From Neocallimastix lanati (nom. inval.) (lineage: Eukaryota; Neocallimastigomycota; Neocallimastigomycetes; Neocallimastigales; Neocallimastigaceae), in the NCBI GenBank assembly GCA_016946835.1, contig JACVTC010000082.1, positions 196,001 to 260,000 on the forward strand: 64,000 bases of DNA, read 5' to 3'. Under the pieces are notes generated by a model, which worked only from the letters and a program-made list of their open reading frames with translations, ran no database searches and was not told where the DNA came from. Positions 38,952 through 64,000 of the stretch are shown piece after piece. Positions within the stretch are counted from its first letter, which is position 1. Each line of letters begins with the position of its first letter. A program made the position numbers and the translations under genes.

Positions 38952-39917
38952 TTTATAATTTTTTATTTTAATTTATTTTATGTAAATATATTTTTTATAT
39001 AAATATTTATTTTATTAATAAATTATGTCATAAAAAGCAAGTATATTCAAAAATAGGGAAAAATAATTCCATTAAAAAAAATAAAAAACAAGATATAAAT
39101 AATGATGAGAAAAAGGAAAATGATGATAAAATGGAAATTTCAAATAAAGAACAAAAAACAAATAATGACATTACAATGACTATAAAAAATGAACTAAAAG
39201 AAAAATCCGATGATAAAGTTGATAAAATGAGTATTGATATAGAAAAAACTGAGATTCAAGAAGAAAAAAAGGATATTAATAATATAGCAAATTCCAATGA
39301 TAAAATTGATAAAGAAAGTAATAATATCAATCAAAAAGATTTTGAAGTCAGTTGGTTATTTAAGAATCAAAAGGTTAATAGTTGGGAAGATGCTGAACTA
39401 TTTTGGTATAGACAGAAATTCATTATATATTTTTATTATAAACCTCTTAATTATGTATTTTTAAATTAATTTTTTTTTTTTTTTTTTTAAAAAAAAATTT
39501 TAATAAATATTAAGGAAATTTATTTTGTCAAAGAAATTACAAATAGATTTTAAGGATAATATTTCACCAGTGTTAATTTCAATTCCAATTGAATGGCCAA
39601 AACATTATCGTGAACATATTGCTAAAATTTTTTTTGAAAAATGTAATTTACCTGCATTATATATAGCAGAACAGCCTTTAATGGCATTATATGCTGTAGG
39701 ATGTACATCAGGAATAGTAATAGATATTGGATATGAAAGAACAAGTATGTATTATAAAAAAAATAAAAATAAATGTATATAATATATACAAATTAAAATT
39801 ACTTTTAATTAATTTAATAGTAATTGAATATTAATAATTTTAATAATATACATATAATTAAAAATTATTAAATAACAACAATAATAATAACAATAATAAC
39901 ATCAAATCAAATCAATC

Positions 39918-39956
<39 letters not shown>

Positions 39957-40572
39957 AATAGTTCCAATTTTAGATAATGTTATAAATACAAGAGCTTCTC
40001 AATCATTACCAATCGGTAGCCAAGATGTTGATGAATATTTACTAAAGCTTGTAAAAGAAAATGATGATATATGTACTCAATTAAATACAATTATACAAGA
40101 AGATACAGAAAATGATAAAAATGAAGTATATACTAGTTTTTGTCAAGCATTAAAAGAATCAGGATTGTGTGAACTTGATATTGTGCCAATTACTAAAGTT
40201 GAGGAAGTAGAATTTAAATTTAGAAATCAAATAGTAAGTTTGATAATTTTAAAAATGATAATAAAGAAAATAAAGAAAATAATAATAATAAAAATAATAA
40301 TAATAATAAGATGAATAAAGAATTTGAATAGAATAAATAAATAATTTATAATATAATATTATTATTAGTTCAAAATTGGCGATATAAGGTATAAATGTTT
40401 TGAACCACTTTTTAATCCATTACTTGTTGGTAAAAGAATTCAAACTATAGTTGATGCATTTGATACATCCATTGGCTTATGTGAATTAAAAGATAGAGCA
40501 TTACTTGCTAATTCATTTGTATTAACAGGAGGTTGTTCAATAGTTAAAGGTAAATAATAATAATACAAATAT

Positions 40573-40612
<40 letters not shown>

Positions 40613-41028
40613 TTATAAATTAATTATTATCTAATAAAAATCAATGAAGGTTTACAAAAAAGATTAGAACATGAAATTGAATCATCTATATCACTATCTG
40701 AAACTTCCAATGAAATGCAAGTCAAAGAAATTAAATTCTTAAAGATACCAGAATATTTCACAAAGATGAAAGATAGATATCAAGATTTAGGCTTTATTGG
40801 TGCTAGTATTGTAGCAAAAGTAAGTATTTTTTTTTAACATTATTATAAAAAATATATATATTCAATTAATTAACGAAAGAAATAATATATTAAAAAAATT
40901 TTTTTATATAATTAAATTTTGTATCTTTCACTTTTTTTATTATATAGCTTGTATTTATGGATCAAAAATTCTATATAAGTAGAGATAATTATAATGAATC
41001 TGGACCAGTAATTGTTAATTTTAAATAA
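38673..41028 (+). CDS. ARP9-like actin-related protein
   Basis: Seven exons, join(38673..38765, 39038..39405, 39515..39744, 39956..40233, 40369..40549, 40650..40819, 40948..41028), give 466 residues. The N-terminus VIEVGSYITKFGKADPLSKP is actin phosphate-loop-like but lacks the canonical DxGS residues. SPVLISIPIEWPKHYREHIA and LPALYIAEQPLMALYAVGCT fit the actin core, and SGIVIDIGYERT is the second phosphate loop. LTGGCSIVKGL fits the adenosine region. The end (DRYQDLGFIGASIVAKLVFM, then YISRDNYNESGP) matches the C-terminus of fungal Arp9. A charged, Lys/Asp/Asn-rich insert of about 90 residues follows exon 1. Arp9 pairs with Arp7 or Arp42-type partners on the HSA helix of SWI/SNF and RSC remodelers; nuclear role inferred. 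Other divergent ARPs cannot be fully excluded. Confidence 0.8.
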
Positions 41029-41604
41029 GAATAATTATATAAAATAATATATATATATTATATCTTATTTTGTAATTGTATTTAATTTAAATATATATAT
41101 TTTTTTAATAACATATTAAATTTTAAAAATAAAATTAAAATAATGTTAAAAAAAATTCTTATAATTTAGAATATTATAAATAATAAATATAATAATAATA
41201 ATAATAATATATATATATAAATATATATAAATGTAAAAGTAAAAAATTATTAATATTAATTATAATAATAGTAATAGATGAATTAGGGAACTCTATACTA
41301 TTATTTCTACAACTTTAAATTTAATTATATTCTTTTTATATATTAATTTTATTTGCTAATATCTAACAAAGTATAATATTAAGTATAGTAGTTATAATAT
41401 TTCAATTTATTCAATTTATACTAACATTTAAATTTCTACTATTTATTTAAATATTAGTTAATTATTTAATTTTTAAATTTATTAATATTTCTTTTATTAT
41501 TTTCTTTATAAAGTTTTTTTTTTTTTTTTTTATAAAAGAAGATTTTTGTATAGTAATTTTTGTATAGTATGAATTACAGTTTTTTTTATAATTTGCTATG
41601 AATG

Positions 41605-41644
<40 letters not shown>

Positions 41645-41843
41645 TATATATAAATAAAATTAAACATTAAATTATAATTTTAATTTAATATTAATCGAAA
41701 ACTAAATTATTTTTTTTTATTTGATTATTTTTTAAGAAAAGAAAATAAAAGTTATGCTTCATAATTTATATATTATATATTATATATTTATTTTTTAGTT
41801 TAGATAAAATGATTAATATTATTGGTATTTTAATTGTTAAATG
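41029..41843. other. Intergenic region between convergent genes
   Basis: A/T-rich DNA with TAA and TTA tracts (about 41612-41643) between the 3' ends of the ARP9-like and RICTOR-like genes. No coding signal. Confidence 0.75.
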
Positions 41844-49561
<7,718 letters not shown>

Positions 49562-49630
49562 TTTGAAAAAAAATTTACTTTAAAAGAGTTATTTCATTAA
49601 TAAAACAAAACAAAAACAAAAAACAAAAAA

Positions 49631-49665
<35 letters not shown>

Positions 49666-50407
49666 TATATTTAGCAACTATTGCTTATTATCTATAGATT
49701 CTTTTTCTTTAATTTTTAAAATTCGCTTATTTTTATAATAATTAATGTATAATTATATTTTTACTTTTTATTCAAATAATTATTGGTAATAATATTTTGA
49801 TTCTTGTTTGTTATATATATAATTTATTTTTAAAGATGTTTTATATTTTATAGTATTATATTTTAAATATAACGAGCTTTAATAATAAAATGCTATATGG
49901 TTTATATACTAATATAATGTTGTATATTTCTTTTGGATTTTTTTTTTTTTTTTTTTTTTTTATCTACTCAGAAATCAATGATTCATTTCAAATTGTTTAA
50001 TTATTTAGCATGAAATCTAATTTCCTATAAATTTATATTTTTAAATTTAAATAAATTTGAGAAAATTAAATAATTTTGGCTTTTAAGTGAAAATTATTTA
50101 TAAAATATATATTATATATATATTATATATTTATAAGCATTAGATAATTGTAGCATTAATAGAATAAATAACAAAAATTCATTGTTGTTACCAAATTATA
50201 TTGTATTTATAATACCCTTATTAATATAACATAGTTTTAAATTTTTATAAACATTTAAATTATTATTCCCATTAACAAATTAAATTAATTTAATTTCATT
50301 AAGTCTTAATGGACAAAACTTCACACTAATTTCTTACTATTATTTTTATTGAGAGATAAAAATATTTGTATATTTATTTAATATGATAATTAAAATATAT
50401 CAATAAT

Positions 50408-50500
<93 letters not shown>

Positions 50501-50997
50501 TTATACAATGATTTTTAATTAATTTTTTTTTTAAAAATTATAATAATAATCATTTTTTAAATAATAAACTTTCAAAATTTCAAATGAACAAAAATTAATA
50601 AATCCTCAATAATAAAATAATTGAAAAGATGTTTCTGTTGATTAAATAAAATATTTAATATATATTGATTTAATAGAAAATTATACATTTTATACTTTAT
50701 TTAAAAATTATTGTTTTATATAATTATGTAATTGCTAATGTAAAATAATTTAATAAAACTGAAATATAATTATATTACTATATCTATTATATTATTGTTA
50801 ATTTTAAATAAATAGTAATTATTATTATAATATAAAATAAATATTAAATCATTTTTATTTCTTTATTTAACGCACAAAATTACTTATATTATTTTGTGTA
50901 ATTTAAACAAGATTTTATTCTAATACCATAATTTTAAAATTGTTTCTTTCCTTTTATTTATTTTTATACTAATATATTTATATATTATTTATTATTC

Positions 50998-51039
<42 letters not shown>

Positions 51040-51731
51040 TAATTAATATATATAGTATATTTTTTATAATATTTAAATTAAAATTTAATTTAAAAAACTT
51101 TTTCTTAAATATGTAGAAAATTTTCAAAAATAAAAAGTAAATCAGTTATTAAGAATAATAAAATATTAGAAAGTTAGTTTTGATAATTTAATTTTATGAA
51201 AAATTAGAAAAGTATTCCTTAAATTACATGAAATTATACTATGAATGATATAGCTTAATTTATATATGAAAAGTAATTCTTGTATTATATAAATCATAAA
51301 TGATATATTTCAATATATATAATAATTTATACTATTGTTATAATTATTGTTATAATTAAATTAATGTGATTAAAAAATAAAAAGGGAAAATTTATTATTT
51401 TTTTTATTTATTAATATTCCATTTTGTGGTCTTAATGGAAATAAAAATAAATCAAGAATAATTTATATTTTAAATATTTTATAAACAAATAATTTAAAAT
51501 TTTAATACTAATTATTACAATTATTATTTATTTTTATTATTTATTTTTATTTTTTATTTTTATTTTATTTTTATTTTTTATTTTTATTTTATTTAATTTT
51601 ATTATCGTTATTATTTCCATTTATATTATGTTATATAATAATTTAATAAAATTAATAATTTTAATATTAATATTATTTTTCTTTTTATTATTTCTAATTG
51701 TTTACCTTTTTCTATTATATTATATTTATTT

Positions 51732-51777
<46 letters not shown>

Positions 51778-52044
51778 TTTAGTTTAGTTTTGTTTTGTTT
51801 TGTTTTGTTAAATATAGAATAAATTCTTAAATTGTTATTATTATTATTTTTTATTTATTTATTTAGGATGTATTTCTATTTATTATTTTTCTTTTTTTTC
51901 TTTTAAAAATATTATATATTAAATTTTGGTTGTAAACGATTGATTTTTATTAAATATATTAGAAATTATAGAAAGAAAAAAAATAATAATAATGTTTAAA
52001 TTGCATTAAAATTTATTTTATTTTAATTTAAATTAAATAATAGT

Positions 52045-52094
<50 letters not shown>

Positions 52095-52250
52095 GTTATT
52101 TTATTTTAATTTATTTTTTTAAACGAATAAAAATGTGCTATTATATAATAAGTTATTAATTATCATATTGATAAAAAATATATATATAATGGTGATGATT
52201 AGAAAATTATTTATTATAATTGTATATAAATATATAAAATAAAAATCAAA
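49562..52250. other. Gene-free A/T-rich region
   Basis: About 2.7 kb with no coding signal on either strand. It contains a pure TTTA array at about 50402-50497, a 33-bp poly-A at 51001-51033, and a poly-T of about 45 bp near 51730. It includes the upstream region of the RICTOR-like gene and the downstream region of the golgin gene. Confidence 0.75.
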
Positions 52251-54722
52251 TTAAAGAGTAATTAAGTTTGATGAACAATAGCGGCAGGCTGTAAAATCAT
52301 AAACATTATCATTGATTACATTATCCATATTATCAAATATGTCATTTGATTTATATATTTTTTCAATTTCTTCATCTGGAACAGAAAGTTCTGAATTATT
52401 CACTATTGATAATTGATCTATATTATCATTGTGAATTGATTCATCTAAACGTTCTTTAGAATTATTATCACTATCAAACTTTATTAAGTTTCCTGACATT
52501 CCTTCAGCATTTGATATAAATTCATTAAGATCATCAGTTGAAATATCTTTTCCTTCCTTTAAAAGTTTTATTTTTTCAATTAATTTTTTATTCTGCTCTA
52601 TTAATGTTTTCCTTTCTTTGTGGTATAATACTATTGGAATTTATATTTGTATTTAAATATTTATAGAAAACAGATAATGTTAATAAAAAAACAATTTATT
52701 AGTTTTTAGTTTATTATTAATTAATTTTTACTACTACAAACAAATAAATGAATAAATAAATAACTTACAAATATAATCTGGAAGAGTATTAACTTCATTA
52801 GATAATAAATCATTTACATGGACTTCATGTGAGAGTTTAGACAATAATTTTTGTTTATCTGCTTTAAGATTTTTCGTGTTACTTTGCATAGATAAATTAT
52901 CGTTTATCATTTTTTCTAAATCCATTTCTAATTGTTGTTGACGTTGATTCAAATTATCATTTATATTCATTAATCTATTGAGTTCTTCTTGCATTGTAGC
53001 CATATGAGTAACATACTCATTATTTTTAAATCTTTCCTTCTTTATGTCTTCCAGAGCTTTTTCATAGTTAATATTGAGTTCACTTGATTTTTGAACTGCT
53101 TCTTGCTTAACATTTTCAATTTCTTCTAATAATTTATCTCTAACTAATTGTTGATCTGCTAATTTATTTCTAAGTAAAATATTAGCTTCTTTTAATTCTT
53201 TAATATTTTCATCTTCATTTGAAGTTTCAGTTTCTTTCTCTTTCATTGTGTTTGAAATTATTTTTCCTTCAAATTGAGTGATTGGTTCACTGGTAAATTC
53301 AGCAGGTTTTACTTCTACAGTACTATTTTTCTTACTAGATAATATTTTATTTGTATTAGAGTTAGGAGATTCAACCTTATTGATATTAATTTGAGAATTA
53401 CTATTTAGTCTTTCAATCTTTTTAATCTCCATAAATTCTTTTAAACTTTGTAAAATGATATTAAAGGAATTATCAATCTCGGTAATAGCATCATTTAATC
53501 TTCCTATATTATCATTCTTTTGAATATTTTTGAAAGCATTAAGAATTTTGATATGGTCAAAAGAATTATCGTCCTTGAGAATATGATCAACTAGATAACT
53601 TGCTAAATCATTCATTAACTTTATAAATTTAAATAAATTAATTCTCATAGTATTAATTTGTTGGGCTTCTTCTGTCATTTCTTCAATAGCTTCGGTTTGT
53701 TCTTCAATAATTTCTTCTTTTTCAGCTCTAATTTCCCTTTCATTGGCTAATAATTCTTTGAATGATTCACATTTTTCATTCATTTCAAACATGATTTTTT
53801 CCATTTTTTCAATCTCTTTCTCTTTTTGTTCTAATTTTGATTTTATTAACTGCATTTCTTCCTGATCCTTCTTTTGTTCTTCTAAATTGGTTTGACTTCG
53901 ATTAATTTGATTTTCATTTTCTTTTATTTTGATTTCTAAATCTTGGATGATTGTAATCAATTGTCTAATTAATTCTAAAGTGTCATTTAAAGTATTAACA
54001 TCATAAATATTTGATAATATTGGTTTTAATACTTCATTATCATTTTTAATTTGATGAATATACTCTAAAAGACTTTGGATAAAAAGAGAAGTATTAATGG
54101 AATCACTATAATCTTTTTCTTCTATTGATTTAATTTGATCTTTTAATTCTTGATTTTGTTGTTCCAGTTTATTAAATTTATCTTTCCAATGTTCAATAGT
54201 ATTTAAGTTTGTTGAGATTTCTAACATAGCATCTTCTAATTTTTTTGATTTATCTTCTAAATCATCTGCCAATTTTGATAAATTTTCAGTACTACTAGCT
54301 CTTTCAAATTCTGCTTTTGAAGCTTTTGAAGATAACGATTTATTTTCATTTGTTAAATCTGTTATTATTGATGCCTATCATTTAGTAATTAATTAATGTT
54401 TGAAAAAAAAAATAATTAAAAAATTATAATTTTATATTTTTAAATTAAAATTGAAATTATCTTTGAAATATATTAATATTAATTAAATTTTTATAAATTA
54501 CTTGATAGTTAATTTTATCCAATAATTCTTTATTTTGGGTAATATAAGAATCTAATTCCTTTTTCTTTTCAATATTTAAATTCATATTTTCCTATTGTTT
54601 ATGAAATTTAAAAATATCAATAAATACTTTTTTCTTTCTTTCTTTTATTTTTTATTTTTTATTTTTTATTTTTTTTATTTTTTTTTTTTTTTTCTGTTTT
54701 TTGCTTTTTGTTTTTTGTTTTT

Positions 54723-54766
<44 letters not shown>

Positions 54767-55525
54767 TCTTTATTATTTATTTATTTATTTGAAATGCTTA
54801 ATAATTACTTCACTTAATTTATTAAATTCATTTTCCTTTTCTTCATATTTTTTAATTTGCTCTAAATATTCATTAAGTTTATCATCCTGTTTTTTCTTTT
54901 CAACTAATAAAATCAATATTATTATTGAGAATGTGATATATAGAATGTAAATTTAATATATATATTTTTTTAAAAAAAAAAAAAAAAAAAAATTATAAGA
55001 ATAGTAACATTATTAAATTAATTTTAAAAATAATTAAATATTACATTTTAATTGTTCAATCTGAAATAGAAGTTTTTCTCTTTCTGTAATTAAATCAGAC
55101 TTTTCTTCAATTAATAATTGAATTGTTTGTTGTTCAGTATTCTTTGCTATGTTAATGAAATTTTAATGTGAAGATTTGAAATTTATTATTTGTTTTATTG
55201 TTTTAAATATTATTATCGAATAAATAGATATTAATATTTGAATTGTTAATAATTAAAATTTGAAATATTGTTTTGAGATAGCTATACTTACCAACATTCT
55301 TTTAAAATAATTAAAAAATTATAAATGTGAGATATAAAGAAAAGAATGAAAAAATCTTTTAATAAAACATTAAAATTATTTTAATTTAAATTATGAATAA
55401 ACATTACTTCTTCTTTTGAATTATTCAGCCTTAAACTTTGTCTCGATAATGTCCTTGGTGATACTAATGGAGAATTTACGGCAGAATTTGAATGACTTCT
55501 TAAACTTTAAAAATTAAATCAAAAA

Positions 55526-55564
<39 letters not shown>

Positions 55565-55780
55565 AGTATAATAAAATAAAAAAATAAAAATAAAAATGGT
55601 AATAAAAAATAAATCATTCGAAAGATTAATACATATATTAAGTTATACTAATAATAATATTTAAAAATACCTTCTTGAATCATCTTCGGATATATTTGAA
55701 TGAAGTTCACTATTAATTCTTTTTTTTTGATATCTATGAAGCTTTTTCCGGGCTTTTTCTAATTTTTCATTTCTATCCAT
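52251..55780 (-). CDS. Golgin-like coiled-coil protein (GM130/GOLGA2-like)
   Basis: Eight exons, complement(join(52251..52630, 52769..54374, 54502..54591, 54809..54903, 55045..55146, 55292..55298, 55408..55504, 55671..55780)), give 828 residues; every phase closes. The N-terminus KLEKARKKLHRYQKKR followed by a Ser/Arg-rich linker resembles the GM130/golgin head. Residues about 70-690 are almost continuous coiled coil with heptads of Leu/Ile and Glu/Lys. An acidic stretch follows, then the C-terminus DFTACRYCSSNLITL. A C-x2-C a few residues before a hydrophobic terminal residue is the arrangement by which golgin-45 and fungal relatives bind GRASP PDZ domains with a shared zinc. It should therefore tether cis-Golgi membranes (inference). 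Exon 6 is only 7 nt (AATGTTG). Coiled coils are easily mis-assigned; the two termini carry the call. Confidence 0.7.
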
Positions 55781-56297
55781 TTAGACATATAAATTTGATA
55801 TACTAATAATAAAATTATTTATAATTAATTTACTTTATTTACTGTTTTATTTTATTTATATTTTATTATTTATTTATTTGTTATTACTATTATCTATCTT
55901 ACTTAAATAATGACTATATTGAAATATTATTAATATTATTTGAATTAATCATTTATTAAAAAAAAAAAAAGTGATTATTTAATCAATTTTAAAATATTAT
56001 TTCTCTTAAAGGACAAAATGAATAAAATAAAATATTAATTATTATTATTTTTTGTAAAGAAAAATATTAAATGTATATATATTTATATAAATTAAATATA
56101 TTCTACATATAATATATTTAAATTGGATTATTAAATCAAATATTCCAATAGATATTGAATTTATTAAAAAAGAAAATTAATTTTTTTTAAATTAAATATA
56201 TATATATATTTATTATAAAAATTTTTTAATTTTTAGAGTAAAATTTATTAAATATAAAATTTAAAATGTTTTTATTACTACTAAAATAATAATAGTA
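55781..56297. other. Divergent intergenic region
   Basis: About 520 bp between the starts of the golgin-like (minus) and U11/U12-65K (plus) genes; A/T-rich, no recognised site. Confidence 0.65.
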
Positions 56298-56803
56298 ATG
56301 GATTTAAATATTACAACATTAAAAGTAAAAAATATACCCAATTTCATTTTAAATGATAAGAATAAAATAGAAGAATTTTTTAAACAATTTGGCGGTGTTG
56401 GTAATTTAATAAAATAAAATATAAAATATAAGATTTTAATTTTATTAAAGTTATTATAATAAAAGGAATATCTCATTATTCTTTTTGTATTTTGAATTCT
56501 AATGGCAATTAGATATAAGAACATTCACAAATACATCACTTTATGTAAGTTTGATAGAAATGAAACATTTCTTTAATAAAATTTTATTAAATAAAATTAA
56601 AATTATTAAAATTTGTATCTTTTTTTTTTTTTTTTTTTTATTTTTTTTATTTTATTTTTTTATTTTTTTATTTTTACCATTATTAAAAATGAAGTAAGAA
56701 AGAAAAAAAAAAAAAAAGATTTCAAATTAAATTTAAATTTTAAAATTTAAGTTTTTGAAAATAACAGGAATTCATCAAAATTAATAAAAACATTAATAAT
56801 AAT

Positions 56804-56844
<41 letters not shown>

Positions 56845-58148
56845 TTTATTTAAATTTTTATGTTATAAATATATTATAATTAATATCATAATTAATATTT
56901 TACATATATATATTTTAATTAATAACAATGTCGATAGAATGGCTATGCATATGTAAACTTTCCAAATAGAGAATTAGCATCTTTAGCTAGTGTAAGAATT
57001 CAGCAACTTTCCTTTGAACCAAATAAATTATTATCCGTTGAATTTGCAATTCCTGATCGGGATAAAATAAACAAGTAATTAAAAAACTTAAAAAATAATA
57101 TCAATAGAATTTATTTAATTTTTAAAATGAAATTTAAATTTTAAATGGAATTTTCAAATGATAAATTTTTATTAATAATAGAATTCAATCCGATAAGAAA
57201 TATATTAAAAATAATAATTTAAATTCAGAATCAAATAACTCTTTATATTATTCAAACGACATAGTGGATAGATATGTCATTAAAAGTCAAGATGAATATG
57301 ATAAAAATCCAACTCCTATAGCACCAGAATTAGGGTATTTTTACATTATATATTTATTTTTTTTTTATTTTTTAATTTTGGTATCATATCTTTTAATATT
57401 AATTTTAGATATTATTTATACAAATAAAAATAATAAAATAAAATAAAAATAAAATAAAATAAAATTGAAACAACCAAAATAAAACAAAATAAATATAATT
57501 AATTTTTAGTATTGATTATCCGTCCATGCCTTCATTAAAATACCAATATCCCCCACCTAATCCAGATATTATAATAAACATTATGAACGCAATCGTAGCA
57601 GTACCAAAACTATATACTCAAGTAATTCACTTAATGAATAAAATGAATCTTCCCCCTCCTTTTGGAGAAGCAACAACAATGACTCCAATGGTATAAATTA
57701 TACCATGTTAATAATAATTGATATTTAATTACAATAGCTATATTTTATTATCATTAATTTAATGTTAAAATATTTTATCGTGTGTTATAAATAAAATTAA
57801 TAAAATTATTATTATTTTTATTATTAATTATATATATTAAATATATCATTTCAAATTTCAATTTATTATAATTTTAAAGTTATATAATTATTTTTATAAA
57901 AATAAAAATGAAAGTAAAAAAAGAAAAAATAGAGATGAATTATTATCAAGTGATGAATCAGAGTTAGAATCAGAGGATGAAAATGAAACAAAAACCAAAT
58001 TATCGAATGAAAATATACCAATGCATGATTTAATAATGACAAATACCCATTTAGATAAAAAAACAAAATTATCGGTAACTTAACAGTTTATAAAATCCAT
58101 ATATATATTTTAAATTATATATACATAATTAATAAAATTTTATATAAT

Positions 58149-58191
<43 letters not shown>

Positions 58192-59109
58192 TTTGAAATA
58201 AAACTTAAAATTTCAATATAGTCTACTCAAAATGAAATTCAAATAAAAATTAATGTTGAAAACAAATCAACAGAAAAGGAAAATAAAAACGACGATAGCC
58301 AAAATATGGAAATCTCAAATGAACTGATAAACACTAATATTCAACCATCTAAGGTTTATGAATCAAATAAAAATTGCATTTCATTAGAACAATTACAAAA
58401 TAATAAAATTTCCCAAGAAGAATTAGAAAAATTACCTGCATATCGAAATTATAAGGAAGGAATACCAAGGTAATAGAAGTTTTATATTTTTATTTATTTT
58501 ATTCTATTTTATTCACTCTATACTTAATATTTATATTCAATTATTTATTTATTTTTTTATTTTATTTTATTCAATCTGTACTTTATATTTATATTTCAGC
58601 TCTTTATTTTTATTTTTTTTTCTTTTATTTATTTATTTATTTTTTTTTTTATTTTATTTTATTTTCAATCTGTACTTCATATTTATATTTCAATTGTTTA
58701 TTTTAATTTATTTTTTAATAATTAAACTTTATTATATATATAAATATATATATTTTAAATAAAAAATATTAACTTAAAAAATATTCTAATATATTCATTC
58801 TTAATTTATTATTACTATTACAGCCGAACATTATTTTTAAAAAATATAAATGTAAAATTAACAAAAGAGAAAGATCTAGAATATATTTTCGGTCGTTATT
58901 TAAAAGATGAAGAAATTAATGAAAAATTACAAATTCGTCTAATGACTTCAGGGAGAATGAAAGGACAAGCATTTATAAAATTACCAACTATAGAAATGGC
59001 ATCTTTACTGCTAAAAGAAGTTCATGGTTATATATTGAATGATAAAGCAATCGTTATTGTAAGTTTTTTAATTATATATATAATATATATTTTTTTTATT
59101 GAATATTAT

Positions 59110-59145
<36 letters not shown>

Positions 59146-59285
59146 ATTATTATTATTTTTTTTTATTTACAAAAAAAAAAAAAAAAAAAGTTTTTTTGAA
59201 AATAATTTTTATTAAATAATATTACTTTTTATACTATTATTCATATTATTCATCCAAATAGCAATATGGAAAGGCTTCAAATTAA
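56298..59285 (+). CDS. RNPC3: U11/U12 snRNP 65-kDa protein (RNPC3-like)
   Basis: Nine exons, join(56298..56400, 56513..56544, 56938..57074, 57182..57334, 57510..57690, 57880..58074, 58222..58469, 58824..59058, 59262..59285), give 435 residues. RRM1 occupies residues about 8-85 (LKVKNIPNFILND, YAYVNFPNRELA, LLSVEFAIPD). The middle contains the family signature YPPPNPDIIINIMNAIVAVP, then LYTQVIHLMNKMNLPPPFGE. An acidic Ser/Glu stretch follows. The C-terminal RRM shows TLFLKNINVKLTKEKDLEYI, FGRYL, IRLMTSGRMKGQAFIKLPT and ends VIQYGKASN. In animals and plants this protein bridges U11-59K and the 3' hairpin of U12 snRNA in the minor spliceosome. Its presence implies that this organism retains U12-type introns. 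Its own nine-exon structure uses GT-AG borders that look U2-type. Confidence 0.92.
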
Positions 59286-59826
59286 CTAATAACTATATAT
59301 TTTAGAATAACAATAATAAATGTTAATTGTAATATACAAATAAATAATAAAAAATAAAATAAAATATCAAAAATGAAAAAATAAAATGTTTTTTTTTATT
59401 AATATTCTCAATAAAAATTATTATAATATTCCATATTTTAATGTGTAACATGTGTTAAAAAAAACGAATTTTTAAAATCGTAAAAATTTTCTTTTTTTTA
59501 AATAAATTATTTAAAGTTTAAAATAAATTTTATAAAATCAATAAAAAAATTTTTTTTTTTTTAAACTTTCATTTAAGGTTTTTATTTTTTTTTGACGTAA
59601 TTGATAATTTCGAATTTTTTTTTTTTATTAATTTGGATTTTTTCTTATTTCTAATATTCATCAAAATTAAAATAAATTAAAAAAAAAAAAAAGACCGGTA
59701 CTTTGATAAATATTTAATGATTATTTAAATATATATTTTTTTATATAATATAATAAAAGAGAATTTAAAATAATCAAAAAGATTAATACTAACAATAATT
59801 TAATATATTCAAAAAATAAATAAATA

Positions 59827-59878
<52 letters not shown>

Positions 59879-59982
59879 CAGGTTTTAATTAAGATTACTA
59901 AGAAAAAAGAAAAAAAAAAGAAATTTATAAATATCTTTTTTATTATTATTTTTTTCTTAATTTTCCTCGAATTTAAAACATA
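59286..59982. other. Intergenic A/T-rich region
   Basis: Between the RNPC3-like stop and the ARMC3-like start. Contains a poly-A of about 40 bp (59829-59870) and several T runs. No coding signal. Confidence 0.75.

Positions 59983-64000
<4,018 letters not shown>

Noticed and set aside
49562-52250. Possible RNA gene or CRISPR-like array in the long gene-free stretch
   Set aside because: Only simple repeats and homopolymers; no spaced repeats and no stable RNA-like motif.

Overview
The window is extremely A+T-rich nuclear DNA with many short GT-AG introns, long poly-T/poly-A runs and TTA/TAA, TTTA and heptamer microsatellites. Gene content points to an early-diverging fungus that still makes flagella, most plausibly an anaerobic gut fungus (Neocallimastigomycota). 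The clues are a secreted CotH-kinase protein with two hevein-type chitin-binding domains, an ARP9-type actin-related protein (a fungal SWI/SNF-RSC subunit), an ARMC3-like armadillo protein (flagellum-associated in other eukaryotes), a very long ankyrin-repeat protein, and a small intronless kinase that resembles bacterial or phage proteins. The organism call is inference.

Layout. 1-3.2 kb: ANKRD13-like gene. 3.2-7.3 kb: low-complexity DNA with a decayed Ty1/copia RNase H region. 7.3-11.1 kb: 1260-residue ankyrin protein, intronless. 12.5-13.0 kb: small P-loop kinase. 13.4-18.3 kb: a graveyard holding a giant TTA microsatellite, an orphan exon, a broken ankyrin gene, a LINE fragment, a Ty3/gypsy fragment, and the first 36 codons of a GAR synthetase-like gene. 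19.1-21.7 kb: CotH-2xCBM18. 21.7-29.9 kb: repeats, gypsy fragments and a decayed mRNA-capping enzyme of the large-DNA-virus type. 29.9-31.0 kb: tandem-repeat protein. 31-34.7 kb: large tandem duplications without a gene. 34.7-64 kb: conserved, intron-rich genes packed closely: HAUS3-like (augmin), ARP9-like, RICTOR-like (TORC2), a GM130/golgin-like coiled coil, U11/U12-65K (minor spliceosome) and an ARMC3-like gene running off the right edge.

There is no operon-like logic. The main pattern is a contrast between the right half (ancient intron-dense cell-biology genes) and the left half (intronless lineage-specific or transferred genes set among decayed mobile elements). The most notable observations are a run of eight consecutive ARMC3-like exons of exactly 123 nt, all in phase 1 and each one armadillo repeat long, and the relic of a giant-virus-type capping enzyme interrupted by a gypsy fragment. 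Exon coordinates given were derived by hand from reading frame, GT/AG sites and phase; all sum to open frames.
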